The notes beneath the pieces were generated by a model, which had not been told where the DNA came from, searched no databases, and saw only the letters and a list, made by a program, of their open reading frames with translations. From Ianthella basta (taxonomy: Eukaryota > Porifera > Demospongiae > Verongiida > Ianthellidae): DNA of 64,000 nt. Shown piece by piece: positions 12,065-22,061 of the stretch. Numbering within the stretch: position 1 is the first letter of the stretch; every line of letters starts with the position of its first letter. The stretch spans positions 3,367,504-3,431,503 of the forward strand of contig OZ025872.1 of the NCBI GenBank assembly GCA_964019415.1. Reading direction: 5' to 3'. Position numbers and translations under genes: made by a program.

Positions 12065-12238
12065 AAAATGAGGAAACCCCTCTAATCAGGGCACTTGAGA
12101 CTGTCCCAAAGCTGAAACTGTCCAAAAGCATCCACAATGTATGAAGGGGGCTATACCACATGTTTTTGTACAGTGTGCAAATGTACAGCAGTGAGGAAAA
12201 TCCAACTGCCCTTGGGCACTTTGTGCTAGTGTACTTAC

Positions 12239-12337
12239 ATTGGTTTGTTCCTTGACGCTGCTTCCATTAGCCAATAGAAACTGGACTACATCAGAATGGC
12301 CTTCCTGAGCAGCAACCAAAAGAGGAGTGAAGCCGTC
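12239..12337 (-). CDS. Ankyrin exon, tandem-module copy 1, left paralog
   Basis: A 99-bp phase-0 exon encodes DGFTPLLVAAQEGHSDVVQF and [13 protein letters not shown]. The acceptor is TACAG and the donor GTAAGT. It is nearly the same as 13,616-13,714, 61,943-62,041 and 63,292-63,390. It sits at the end of a repeated exon-plus-intron module. Confidence 0.82.
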
Positions 12338-12359
12338 CTGTATGTGAAGAGAAGGAGAT

Positions 12360-13740
12360 ACAATATATAGTGATGGGAACTATATAACATGTCTACTAGC
12401 GTACCACATACAGTGAACTGGTGTACATCTACAGAGTGGCATGAGAGACATAAATAGTAATCAAACTAAGCTACAACCCTAACCCTCTGAAATATTGATA
12501 CTTGTCCAATGAGGACAGTGCCTACTGTCCCATCTACATGGAGATGAGTACAACTCTACTTCTGAAATACAGGCACCTCTCTAATGAGGATAACTGCAGC
12601 CTTCCCTCAGTGTTCAGATTTGAAGGCACTATGTTACTGTAGTGCACACCATGTAAATTTAGAGGGAGGAATCACATACTGAAGGACCACACCAAATTAT
12701 TTATGTACAATCACTAGCTCCTAGTGCCTTAGGCAGGGTGTCCTACTGTATGGGTTTCCACACGCACTGTGGTAGGTTACACAAGTAGTGGTCAGAACAC
12801 TGACATGCAGGTATTATGACATATACAATACACTGCACACCCTTGGGACTCAGCATTCTATATAATATGCCATAACACCTTTGTGTCTGTGATGAAACTA
12901 TGGGTGAGCGCACTCTATTTCAGAGGCAGAAGGGTACTTGTCAGTTGTGTGTGTGTGTAGGAGGGGCATGCATTGTTAGGCAGACAATCTCTTTCATACA
13001 ATGGGCTGTGGGAGTGCCCTTCCATCATGTGACCTGAGTGCAATTGCCCCATGGACCACGACAACAGGTTGCCCTTCCACTTCTGAAGATTTAGTGCACA
13101 CATGCACACAGTACAATGTGCTCAGAATACACACACTGTTTGCCATACATACCATGGGAAACACTTCTTTTAAGCATGGCTCATATAGCACAGTAGTGGT
13201 CGCTCAAAATTACCATAGAATTTACACTTGCTGTCAGGCACTTCACACCCCTAAAGTTTGGCATACTATATCCTGCAATGTCCTTATGCCATGTCTTCCA
13301 TGCATTTCTAAAGAGCCTATACCACGATTACAGTAAAAGCCCCATAATTTTATAAAAAGACTCCCTGTAATCCTCTCTAATGATCACAATCTCTTTGGAT
13401 CTGCATGTTCCAGTTACATAGTGATGCATACAATAACTAACTCTAAATAAGGAAACCTCTCTAATCAGGACTCTTGACGCTATCCCAAAGTTGAAACTGT
13501 CCAAAGGTATCTACAATGTATAAAGAGGGCTATCCCACATTTTAGTACAGTGTGCAAATGTACAGCAGTGAGGAAAATCCAACTGCCCTAGGGCACTTTG
13601 TGCTAGTGTACTTACATTGGTTTGTTCCTTGACGCTGCTTCCATTGGCCAACAGATACTGGACTATATCAGAATGGCCGTCCTGTGCAGCAGTCAAAAGA
13701 GGAGTGAAGCCATTCTGCACATGAAGAGAAGGAGATACAA
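12360..13740. repeat. Tandem exon-intron module, second unit (about 1.38 kb)
   Basis: The intron and exon from 12,360 to 13,740 repeat the order and sequence of about 10,320-12,360 once the insertion is set aside. Exon-to-exon spacing is 1377 bp here and 1349 bp in the right paralog. The unit contains two CTCTCTAATGAGGA elements, the ACTATGGGTGAGC block and one ankyrin exon. Confidence 0.75.
13616..13714 (-). CDS. Ankyrin exon, tandem-module copy 2, left paralog
   Basis: A 99-bp phase-0 exon encodes NGFTPLLTAAQDGHSDIVQY and [13 protein letters not shown]. The acceptor is ATGTGCAG and the donor GTAAGT. It differs from the 12,239 exon at only a few residues, all at variable surface positions of the ankyrin fold. 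Confidence 0.82.
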
Positions 13741-13944
13741 TGTATAGTGATGGGGACTACATAACATGTGTAATAGTGCCAAATAAACTGGAGTACATAT
13801 ATGTACAGAGTACCTATACACCAGTTACATACAACATACTGCCACACACCATGCATACACTGCCATCAGTCTGGGGTCTGCTACTACTGAAACTACATGA
13901 CTGTGGCATACATGTATGCAAAACATGCATATACACACATGTAC

Positions 13945-14022
13945 ATCACACATGCATGCATGCATGCATGCACGCACGCACGCACGCACGGATGCACGCA
14001 CACACGCATGCACGCACACACA
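13945..14022. repeat. CATG/CACG-rich simple repeat
   Basis: Runs of ATGC and ACGC tetranucleotides grade into (AC)n just before the donor of the exon at 14,060. Confidence 0.7.
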
Positions 14023-14059
14023 ATTTAATTCACCCAAACATGACACTTGTGGCCCTCAC

Positions 14060-14161
14060 CTTATTCCTGTGAAGGACGTCAGCACCATAGACCTCACAAA
14101 GCAGTCGAACTAGATCTGTGTGCCCATTCTTAGTTGCACACAACAGGGCTGTCCAGTCATC
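14060..14161 (-). CDS. Ankyrin exon, left region
   Basis: A 102-bp phase-0 exon encodes DDWTALLCATKNGHTDLVRL and LCEVYGADVLHRNK. The acceptor is CTCCAG and the donor GTGAGG. It has no counterpart in the right copy, because the window ends before that position. It is 5' of the tandem-module exons on the same strand and phase. Confidence 0.78.
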
Positions 14162-15817
14162 CTGGAGGAAGGGTGTAAAAATGGACTGAACATCAAGTGC
14201 GTGCTTGTGTGACAGGTAAAGAGTAACATCCAATGTAGCAAACAATGGTAGAGTACTGTACTAATGAGATGCATAAAATACAAATCAGTAACCATCTGTA
14301 TAGAGAAATAATCCACCCATGCTCACAAACACACACACACTGTTCGCACACTCACACCTATGCCCTTCTGCTGAGTATGGGAGACATGAATGCACTTATA
14401 GTGCACATTGCCATGGCAACATTTCATTCATGCATTGATCATTAGCACCATAGTGATTGCTCTACCTGTTGCTCATATCATTAGATGCTATAGAGGTTCA
14501 GAAGTAGGCAGGTGGCCATATGATGTGGCTTTAGCACTTGCAATCTACTCACACTTGCTTTTAGGCACTTCACACACTCACTGTATACCCAAAATAATCC
14601 ACCCACACTCACAAACACCCACACACTATTTGCACACTCATACCTATGCCCTTCTACTGAGTAGTGTGCAGGATTTAAAAGGGGGTTACACTCTAGAAGA
14701 AATGTGTGAAGGAATTTATTCCCACCCAATGACATCACAAAATGGAAGACTGTGTAAATGGTCATGCACGCACACTGGAACCACTGGAATAGAGCGACAA
14801 AGCTATAAAAAGGATGTTTCCACCCCACAATAGGGCCTTGGACTAGTACTACTACAAAACCATCAGGGTCTTAATTTGATGCACACACAAACCTTGGAAG
14901 GGGGGCCGTATCAACCCGATGCCTCCCCTCACCCACCCTCCCTGTGTACAGGCCTGAATTACTTGTTGCTTGTGGTAGTGATGCTACAATGGTCCAGACC
15001 TGGGCATGTGCCCAATGATGTGGGCATTATGGCATATACTGTGCTCTACACTTGATTTTGGTACTTCAATCTTCAAATCTTGGCATTCAGCATGCCATAA
15101 CAATTGGTGACCATGCACTCTACACTTTGGACGTCTTTCATCATAAAATTGACGGGTGGGTCAACACAAATTAGAATGGGAACACAAGCAGAGCATTGGC
15201 CACAGGCTTATTTCACAGGCCCTTGTGACATGACACCCTGACTTCCTCTCTAATGAGGACAATGACATCTGTCCCTAAACTAAATGTAGAGGTGTTTACA
15301 TTTACTTTTAATTGATATACATTTCTCATAAGGACGTCCCTGGCTAAACCAGAATAGAGATGATTGCTTTGGCCTACAAATACCTATACACAGTTTGCAC
15401 ATTTGTGCGACAAAGAGATGCAAATAGAACTACATCTATAATAAGTGCATCTCTCTACGTAATCAGAGTATTTGGGACTGTTCCGAACTGTCCTAATGGT
15501 ACCCAGAGTTGAGAGGATCTATATATGGCACATTGGTACTACCCGAATGCCACACTCAAAAGCAGCCAGTTGACCATCTTGCTAAGCTGCACTTCCCGTT
15601 CCATGACATTTGAGGGATGGTTCAATCTGGAACACAAACATACGTACGTGCTCCTACAAAAGAAATGTTTTACAACACTGCCTTCAGTCTACTTACATAG
15701 CTCTCTTCCTCAACATTTCTTCCCTTAGCCAAGATGACATTTGAGGGTTTAAACTGGAAAACATGCTTCTAGGAAAGGTTTTACATGAGAGGACAACACC
15801 TCCTTGACTCTACTTAC
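14162..15817. other. Exon-free stretch with a duplicated block and a fossil exon
   Basis: A 75-bp block (AATAATCCACCC...CTACTGAGTA) occurs near 14,307 and again near 14,593. A dispersed CTCTCTAATGAGGA copy lies near 15,245. A 131-bp tandem duplication at 15,604-15,865 includes a decayed partial ankyrin exon. The rest shows no recognisable gene. Confidence 0.5.
15691..15740 (-). pseudogene. Fossil partial ankyrin exon
   Basis: This piece aligns with the 3' part and donor of the functional exon at 15,818-15,916: ACTTACAT donor, then sequence resembling the codons for the end of the repeat. It lies one 131-bp period away and the frame is lost. It is best read as a degraded tandem duplicate. Confidence 0.5.
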
Positions 15818-15916
15818 ATTGTCTTTTTCTTCAACATTGCTTCCATTTGCCAAAAGGAAAGAAGCCACCTCTGTGTGGCCTTCCAGTGCTGCCCTCGTAA
15901 GTGGAGTGTCACCAAC
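15818..15916 (-). CDS. Ankyrin exon, left region
   Basis: A 99-bp phase-0 exon encodes VGDTPLTRAALEGHTEVASF and LLANGSNVEEKDN. The acceptor is CGCACAG and the donor GTAAGT. The LLANGS core links it to the tandem-module exons, so it is probably their older relative. Confidence 0.8.
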
Positions 15917-16137
15917 CTGTGCGTGAAGTAAAGCAGAAAACAGATGGGGAGTGACACGTCTACTAGTGTACCATATGAACTAGTGTACGTGTGCTGATAA
16001 CAATTCTAATCTGAAGTCGTACTACAAAACACAGGAGCTACATTGGAAATGTAAATAAGTACAAATAAAAGTATTCAGAATTTCAAAATTGGGATGCTGG
16101 ACAGAAACTCTCTTGTAATGTGTGCACATGCAGTTAC

Positions 16138-16236
16138 CTCATCCTTCACATGTACTGGGCATCCCTGCCCAACTATTTCTTGAACTTTGGTAAGGTCTCC
16201 TTCTTTGGCTGCATCCAGCAATTCCTTCTCCATCTC
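16138..16236 (-). CDS. Ankyrin exon, N-terminal capping type
   Basis: A 99-bp phase-0 exon encodes EMEKELLDAAKEGDLTKVQE and IVGQGCPVHVKDE. The diverged first half and QGCP finger match the capping-type exon at 3764-3862, so this is a plausible first ankyrin repeat of the protein. An in-frame ATG lies upstream at 16,306-16,308 (MVFLSEG), but a CATACAG acceptor directly precedes the exon, so the true start is uncertain. No further ankyrin exon is seen 5' of it before the next gene. Confidence 0.75.
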
Positions 16237-17000
16237 CTGTATGGGGTACACACAGTAACACAGTGACTGCATGCCTTCACCAAGTGGACCCTCTGAGAGG
16301 AACACCACATTACATTATAATGACCACAGTACATCACACTTAGGCACAAGTATGTACATTAGCTGTATGCGCTAGTAACAGACACGCACTGGGCTATGGG
16401 GTGGGTCTAGCATGCTAGAATAGTGAGGTCACACACAGGAGGTGGGTATATAGTGCTTGTGGACCTGCCTCTCTACAAACTGTGCACTTGTCTGTCAGGT
16501 GTGATACTATGAATAATGGTACAGTACACCAATGAATATACTCAACACCTGGCATTCAACCCAATGGTGACCCTCCTACACCCACATTCTGAGTGGCAGC
16601 AAGAGTACTCTACAGTCTAGAAACCCTTTCATTTGTATATAGGTGGCAGCCAGCAGGTGGCTTTGCTGCAGTAATGTTTCGATATAGATCAGTGAAATGC
16701 ATCAATATGCAGGTACATCAGCGCAAGAGTGTGAGCATGTGAGGAGGATGAGATGGTACTAATGTCAGTAACCACTTGTCCCAGCAGGGTTGATGGAGGT
16801 TACAACAATCTGTTAGGGTGGAGCGCAGCAGACAGAGTCAAGAAATACTCAGAAATTCAAAGTAGGGGGATAAAGTATCTTGGTTCATTTACCCCAGGAT
16901 GCAGAATGCGGGGATAGAATAAACCGTGACACTGGTACACATTAGTGGCAGAATTCTGGCATCTAGTACACATGTATGCTTAGCACCGAACGTAGCCTCT
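16237..17000. other. Intergenic stretch, probable 5' flank of the ankyrin gene
   Basis: About 760 bp of unique sequence without recognisable exon or repeat lies upstream of the capping ankyrin exon. Confidence 0.4.
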
Positions 17001-17100
17001 CCAGCAAATTACTTCCTTTTAGTGAAACATATATACAACAGATCCAGGAAATTACCAACAATGTTCGGAAGTTCACAGCGCTACTTGACAGAGTCCACGC

Positions 17101-17210
17101 TTTAGAAGATTTCTTCGCTCCACGCCTTCCTTATGGTATGAGCTACTGTATCATCGAGGCTGTGATCTTCGCGGAGATGAATTTCAGCGTGTAACTTAAT
17201 GAAAGACACA
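17101..17210 (-). CDS. Candidate terminal exon of an unidentified small gene
   Basis: The minus frame reads TAVSFIKLHAEIHLREDHSL then DDTVAHTIRKAWSEEIF and a TAA stop, with a possible AAACAG acceptor above. Codon use looks coding, but the protein is not recognised. It may be the 3' end of the gene whose acidic exon lies at 17,371-17,503. The phase I can derive for that join does not fit, so an intervening exon or another donor would be required. Confidence 0.35.
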
Positions 17211-17370
17211 GCTGTTTGGCTAAATGGAAGGCTATGTGTATTTCAAAGTCTGAAGTAATAAAGACAGCGCTTGAATGAAGAGTGTGCTTGCCGGCAATGT
17301 CCGCAAAAGGTCTTCGCTATCACTGCAAGCACAAATGTCACACAGTGAGACGCATGCATAAGCTAACCAG

Positions 17371-17503
17371 TTCCTCCTTTAAGTCTTCTTCCTCTTCGTC
17401 TTCTGTTCGCTCCTCCTCGTCCTCTCCATCGTCTGTACCTTCCAATCCGCCCTCTTCCTCTCTCTCAGCCTCAAGTCTAGCCTTGTCTGACTCGTCCATC
17501 CTG
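17371..17503 (-). CDS. Acidic N-terminal exon of an unidentified gene
   Basis: A CTTCAG acceptor immediately precedes an ATG. The exon reads MDESDKARLEAEREEEGGLE and then a run of D and E residues to DLKEEL, before a GTTAGC donor. A start codon just after a splice acceptor implies an untranslated first exon, which could be the segment ending RYQ before GTAGGT near 17,657. It is transcribed divergently from the SDF4-like gene at 17,888. No family is recognised. Confidence 0.4.
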
Positions 17504-17760
17504 AAGCAATTGGATAGAAGAATTATTGTTTGGTACCAACACACTTAGCCCACGAAACATCGTACAGTCAGTTAAAGGTTATTTCTAGCAGTTCATTAGA
17601 AAGAAGTGGACGGTCACCCAATCCTTCAACCACTTGATTATACAGGAGTGCACCTACCTGGTACCTCAACACCACAGTGGCAGGAAGACTCAGAGATCGA
17701 ACGCCGTCTGAGAAGAAGAGCAGACGCGCGGGAGCACTTTGGTATTTAAAGAATGCTGTA

Positions 17761-17770
17761 ATGACGTCAT
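17761..17770. promoter_or_regulatory. Palindromic CRE/ATF site in a divergent promoter
   Basis: ATGACGTCAT is a perfect 10-bp palindrome matching the cAMP-response/ATF consensus. It lies about 120 bp upstream of the SDF4-like start codon and just upstream of the minus-strand gene, so it could serve both. In animals, ATF sites are common in promoters of secretory-pathway genes. No transcript data are available here. Confidence 0.5.
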
Positions 17771-18000
17771 GAATACCTGCACTCATAAACACATGTCAGA
17801 AATGGGCCACGCTCGGGTAAATTTTTGGCCAGCATGCGCGTTTCTCTTCGTTTTCGTTTGTAGACAAAGGTTATTGTCCAGTGGACTATGAAGCTAGAGT
17901 TTGTTTTGCTCCTTCTGTTCCTCCCGGCCTTCTTGGCCTACCCTCATCCTGCTGGGGAAGAGGGGAAGGAGGAGGACAAGCCAGAAGGTACAGACTACGG

Positions 18001-18063
18001 AGAGGAGGAGGAGGAGGAGGAGGAGGAGGAGGAGGAGGAGGAGGAGGAGGAGGAGGAGGAGGA
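18001..18063. repeat. (GAG)n trinucleotide tract in exon
   Basis: About 21 GAG units encode polyglutamate in the signal-peptide frame. The recognisable SDF4 homology 3' of the tract is in the +1 frame relative to that signal peptide, so length change in or beside this tract is the likely site of the frame lesion. Confidence 0.85.
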
Positions 18064-18879
18064 GAAAGAAGACGAACTGGAAGGAGTTGTCTGCTCGAGA
18101 CCACATTGCTGGCGCGCCGCTGGAGCGGGACAGTCACCTGAACACGGTCAGTATGTGTATGTATGTATGTTATGTGTGTGTGAGTGGATGATTGTGTACT
18201 GTATTTGTACTGTGTTATGTGCATGTCTGTTTTGGACGTCTTTGAGTGTGTCCGTCGGTGTGTGTATGCTGTAATGACCATGTTCTCAAGAGATCGTTTA
18301 GTGACTGTACGTACGATACGCAAGATACTCTGTTAAGTTCTCTAATCTTCTTAATGTTCCCTCTATGTGCTTGTGTAGGCATGCACACAACCCCCCTCCC
18401 CTCCCCCCACCATGCACGCACATACACACACAGAACATGGATGCTGAGTTTTTCCTTGGCAAGGAGCAGGAGGAGATGGAGGACAGCACCACTCCCTACC
18501 AAGTCAGCAGACTGCTACAGGAGGCCTTCTACAAAGCAGACAAGGTCAGAACAACACACATATGGAATGCAGAGTCTCAGAGGACAGTAGGTCCTTCTGT
18601 CCCCAGGAGAGTCTCAGAGGACTGTAGGAAGCCCTACATCAGTCCTTAGTAAGATGTGGTGTCTGCTGTTACAGTTGGTGTGCTTCTGAGAAGGAGTACA
18701 ACAGCACTTTAATTGGGTTGTGTGTCTTCTGTTTTATTAGTATTTCCGCTTCCAATGTGTGTGTGTGTGTGCACAAGTCTATGTGCTACTTGCTTTGCTC
18801 TGTGTCTTCAGAATGAAGGTGGCTATGTGGAATACTATGAGCTCAGAAAGTGGATTCTGACCAAGGTAGGTGAGTGGGT

Positions 18880-19010
18880 GGGTGTAGTGGGTGGGTGGTG
18901 GGTGTAGTGAATGGGTTGGTGGGTGTAGTGTGAGGGTGAGTGGGTGTAGTGCGTGGGTGGGTGGGTGTAGTGTGGGTGTGTGGGTGTAGTGTGGGTGGGT
19001 AGGTGTACAC
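18880..19010. repeat. GGGTGTAGTG minisatellite in intron
   Basis: Repeated GTGGGTGTAGTG-like units of about 14-20 bp fill the intron between SDF4-like exons 3 and 4. Confidence 0.75.
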
Positions 19011-19650
19011 ATACACACATACATGTACATGTACGTATGTATGTCTGTGCAGATGAGTGAGCACCATGATGAGGCTATGCATGAGGATGGTCCTGTCATG
19101 GGAGACCTTGACGCTGACGCCAACGGCTTGTTGACATGGGAGGAATACAGCTCTCGTCTGAAGAATCACGTGAAGCAGCTGATTGAGGAAGGCGAGGTTG
19201 AACAGAGAGAGAGGGTGGGCAAGGATGGACAGCCTTTGAGTATTGATGAAGGTGAGTGGTGGTGGGAAGGAGGATGAGGGAGGGGAGGGGGAGAGGGGGA
19301 AGGGACTTCGGTTTTAAGTTTATTCATTAGTACTGTATTCACATGACTGTCACATGATGCATGTCACATTCCCATCATTGTGCCTACTACTATTAAATCT
19401 GTAGTGACTGCTGAAGTTCAGTGGTAATCATTTCATGAAAGATTCAGTTAATTCTGGTCACTACAGTTTACAACTGGTAACTCTCCTCCTCTCAACTCCC
19501 TCCTTTGTAGGATAAGCAGAGTGAGTTGTTGGAGCGCTGGCGTCGCACCTTCCATAAGGCCATTGATGCCAGTGGAGATGACCACTAATGTACGAACCTG
19601 ATCAGCCAGGAAACACTGATGGAGATGGCAAGGTGTGTTGTGTGTGTTCT

Positions 19651-21068
19651 GTCTGACACTGTGTTTGGTGTGTGTGTGTTTGTGTGTTTTGTGTAGTACC
19701 CACACAAGGTGCCTTTACATGTGTCTGTTTTGTGTGTGTGTTGTGTAGTGTCCATGTATACATGTGTATGTGTCATGTATGTGTCATGTATGTATGTACA
19801 TATTAGTCCACACAAGCTCCCATCCTGTCTATGTACATGCCTATGTACCAGGTGCCAGGTGATGAGACACACAGCACAGTGGATGCATTCCTGAGTGAGA
19901 CAGAGTTGTCGGTATGTGTCCTTCATTAACAGCTTTAAATGTAAATCACCTCGGCGACATGCAGCCTTGAAATGGAATTGGTAAGCTTTACTGCATGTGC
20001 GTACATTTGTGTTTGTGTGTGTGAGCATGTACATGTATGTGTGTACATACTTTGTGGATGAAGTGTCAGTGTATTGGTGTATGTGTGTGTGAGTATTTTA
20101 CAGGTGAGTGACAGTGCATGTGTGTGTGTGTTTGTTTGAGCATATCATATGGTTTAGTGTCAGCACTGCACTGAAGAGGGCCACTAGCCCGAAACAGGTG
20201 ATCCTACCAAAGGAGTACCCAATGGCATTTGAAGTGCTATCTGGGTATACCTTTGGTTGGGACACTTGTCTGCAGTTAGACACACTGTAATGTATGGCTA
20301 TGTGCATGTGTGGGCTTGGATGAGTTTACAAGTGTTTCTGTGTGACCGTCATCTTCTTGGGTTTCTCCTTGCTTATGTTTCCTTCACCCTTTCACCTGGA
20401 CTGTGTCGGAAAAGGTGTCAGATGACGGCTCTAGGGCTGGTAGGGGCGCTGGTGGACACGTGGTCCTCTGCCACTCCTGCGTCTCCTTGGGCAGTCGGGA
20501 AACCGATGGAGAGTGGGAAGAAGGAGCGCGGGCTGCTCCCCTAGAGGACTGCATTGATCACTTGCAGGGGCCACACCACGAGAAAAGACTGCACACACAT
20601 GTACAGTATACATGTGACCTGCATGACCTTTGACCTTTGAACCTGGCTCAGTACTTCAGATATGTGAAACAACATCCAACCTCTGTATATGCAGCTGTTC
20701 AGTACTTAACAAGTGACTTCATATTAACCAAATCACATGAATGTTTCATATACAGCAAAGCAAATTTATAAAAGCATGCAAAATCGTAATACAAAATAAA
20801 ATAAAATGACAACAAATTCCACTGTGTCATTCATGTAGGTAGTGACACGTTGCATCTGTTGAGTTAAGCTGAGCTGTCATGTTCCTACAAGAGTGACAAT
20901 AACAGCAGAGAGGGTCACAGCACACTGCCATGACAAATACATCAACCACACTCACAACTACACATGCAATTGCACAGTTGCAAACATGGATGTAGCCACA
21001 GTGGAGTAGACACACACGCGTACCGTCACACACACACGCCACACATCTATACAATGTAACCAACCTTT
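19651..21068. other. Stretch with no confident gene
   Basis: TG-rich simple sequence with a short possible exon at 19,860-19,911 (GDETHSTVDAFLSETELS between an AG acceptor and GTATGT) that I could not match to SDF4. A GC-richer patch at 20,400-20,560 has no recognisable product. The rest is unremarkable. Confidence 0.35.
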
Positions 21069-21361
21069 TCATTGCAACTCTTCCTTCATCTTCTTCCCAA
21101 GAGCTTGCATGTTTGGATGACCTTCCGCTTGAATAGCCACATCACAATACTTTCGCAGAGTGTCCAAATCGGCATGATGTATCAAGTGGTCATACAAGAT
21201 CTCTTGGGCATCTTCATTTGTTGCAGTGTCGATGTGTGATAATACATCTTCAGTGATCACTCCAATGCGTTTGAGCTTCAGTAGCTTTAACTTGGGATTC
21301 ACGACTTCAAAGAACTCGGTGTCGTGTTTCTTGAGTAACTTTGATACTGAAACTGGTGAAA
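21069..21361 (-). CDS. Orphan CARD terminal exon
   Basis: The exon starts after the acceptor ACACGATGCAG, phase 1, and runs SVSKLLKKHDTEFFEVVNP, a GVITEDVLSHID segment, AQEILYDHLIHHADLDTLRK, then KMKEELQ and a TGA stop at 21,069-21,071. The six-helix spacing and the GVITED and AKEIL-type motifs fit a caspase recruitment domain, a death-fold adaptor module. It is clearly homologous to the CARD exons at 47,646-47,950 and about 46,900-47,202 but ends a few residues earlier. Only a linker exon is found 5' of it; the Roc-COR exon expected there is absent within the 2 kb before the satellite array. Confidence 0.65.
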
Positions 21362-21582
21362 CTGCATCGTGTAAAGAGGAAGGAAGAGTTCCTTGACCCA
21401 ACATAGTGTCCCCACAATGTGTAATGTATTGGGGTAGTACTGTTTACACTGTGTACGTATACAAACAATGTGTAATGTATTGCTGTAATGTGTAATGTAT
21501 TGCTGCTCACTGTGTACAATGTATTGGGGTAGGTGATGCTGATGAGTATGCAAGGCTGTTCACTCTGATGAGTGCACCTTAC

Positions 21583-21648
21583 CAGTTGAGCTAGCTCCCA
21601 CTTTAGTTTGGACAGGCCCACTGGGAGGACTGGGGCTGCTTGGAGTCC
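21583..21648 (-). CDS. Linker exon of the orphan CARD gene
   Basis: A 66-bp exon encodes TPSSPSPPSGPVQTKVGASS. The acceptor is GTTGTAG and the donor GTAAGG, with phase 1 at both ends, so it joins in frame to the CARD exon at 21,361. It matches the linker exon at 48,083-48,169 (SSSSPPSGP...KVGASS), which supports common descent from an ANK-Roc-COR-CARD gene. Confidence 0.6.
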
Positions 21649-21681
21649 CTACAACCATGGAACAGTACACATGATCACTAT

Positions 21682-22061
<380 letters not shown>

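Larger units (their letters stand above)
7221..12238. other. Long exon-free stretch with dispersed and modular repeats
   Basis: About 5 kb with no recognisable exon. It contains tandem copies of a 74-79-bp element marked CTCTCTAATGAGGA (7761, 7840, 7914 and scattered later). It also has a roughly 280-bp block beginning near ACTATGGGTGAGC (8590-8870, again at 10,770-11,050) and a left-specific insertion at 11,325-12,064. Scattered open frames in the 280-bp block do not stay in one frame between the older copies and look non-coding. Confidence 0.55.
17888..19650 (+). pseudogene. SDF4: SDF4/Cab45-like EF-hand gene with frame lesions
   Basis: Cab45/SDF4 is a Golgi-lumen calcium-binding protein of the CREC family involved in cargo sorting. 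Exons seen: 17,888-18,146 (signal peptide MKLEFVLLLLFLPAFLA, GAG-encoded acidic run, then DHIAGAPLERDSHLN); 18,434-18,544 (EFFLGKEQEEMED); 18,812-18,865 (GGYVEYYELRKWILTK); 19,053-19,251 (EF-hand DLDADANGLLTWEEY); and about 19,511-19,587 (LLERWRRTFHKA). The order matches SDF4. Oddities: signal peptide and SDF4-like residues lie in different frames across the GAG tract; the 19,251 donor is phase 1 but the next exon needs phase 0; TAA interrupts at 19,588-19,590; and the last EF-hands of the usual roughly 350 residues are not found. It is either a decayed copy or locally erroneous sequence. Confidence 0.6.

Noticed and set aside
16976..17194. Plus-strand 72-codon frame MLSTERSL...
   Set aside because: It overlaps the better-supported minus-strand candidate exon and has no recognisable similarity.
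17888..18274. A single-exon acidic secreted protein read straight through the GAG tract
   Set aside because: The recognisable SDF4-like residues 3' of the tract are in the next frame and splice in phase to the EF-hand exons, so the read-through product is not the likely protein.
20403..20633. Plus-strand 76-codon frame in a GC-rich patch
   Set aside because: No domain, no clear splice signals and no fit to the missing SDF4 EF-hands.
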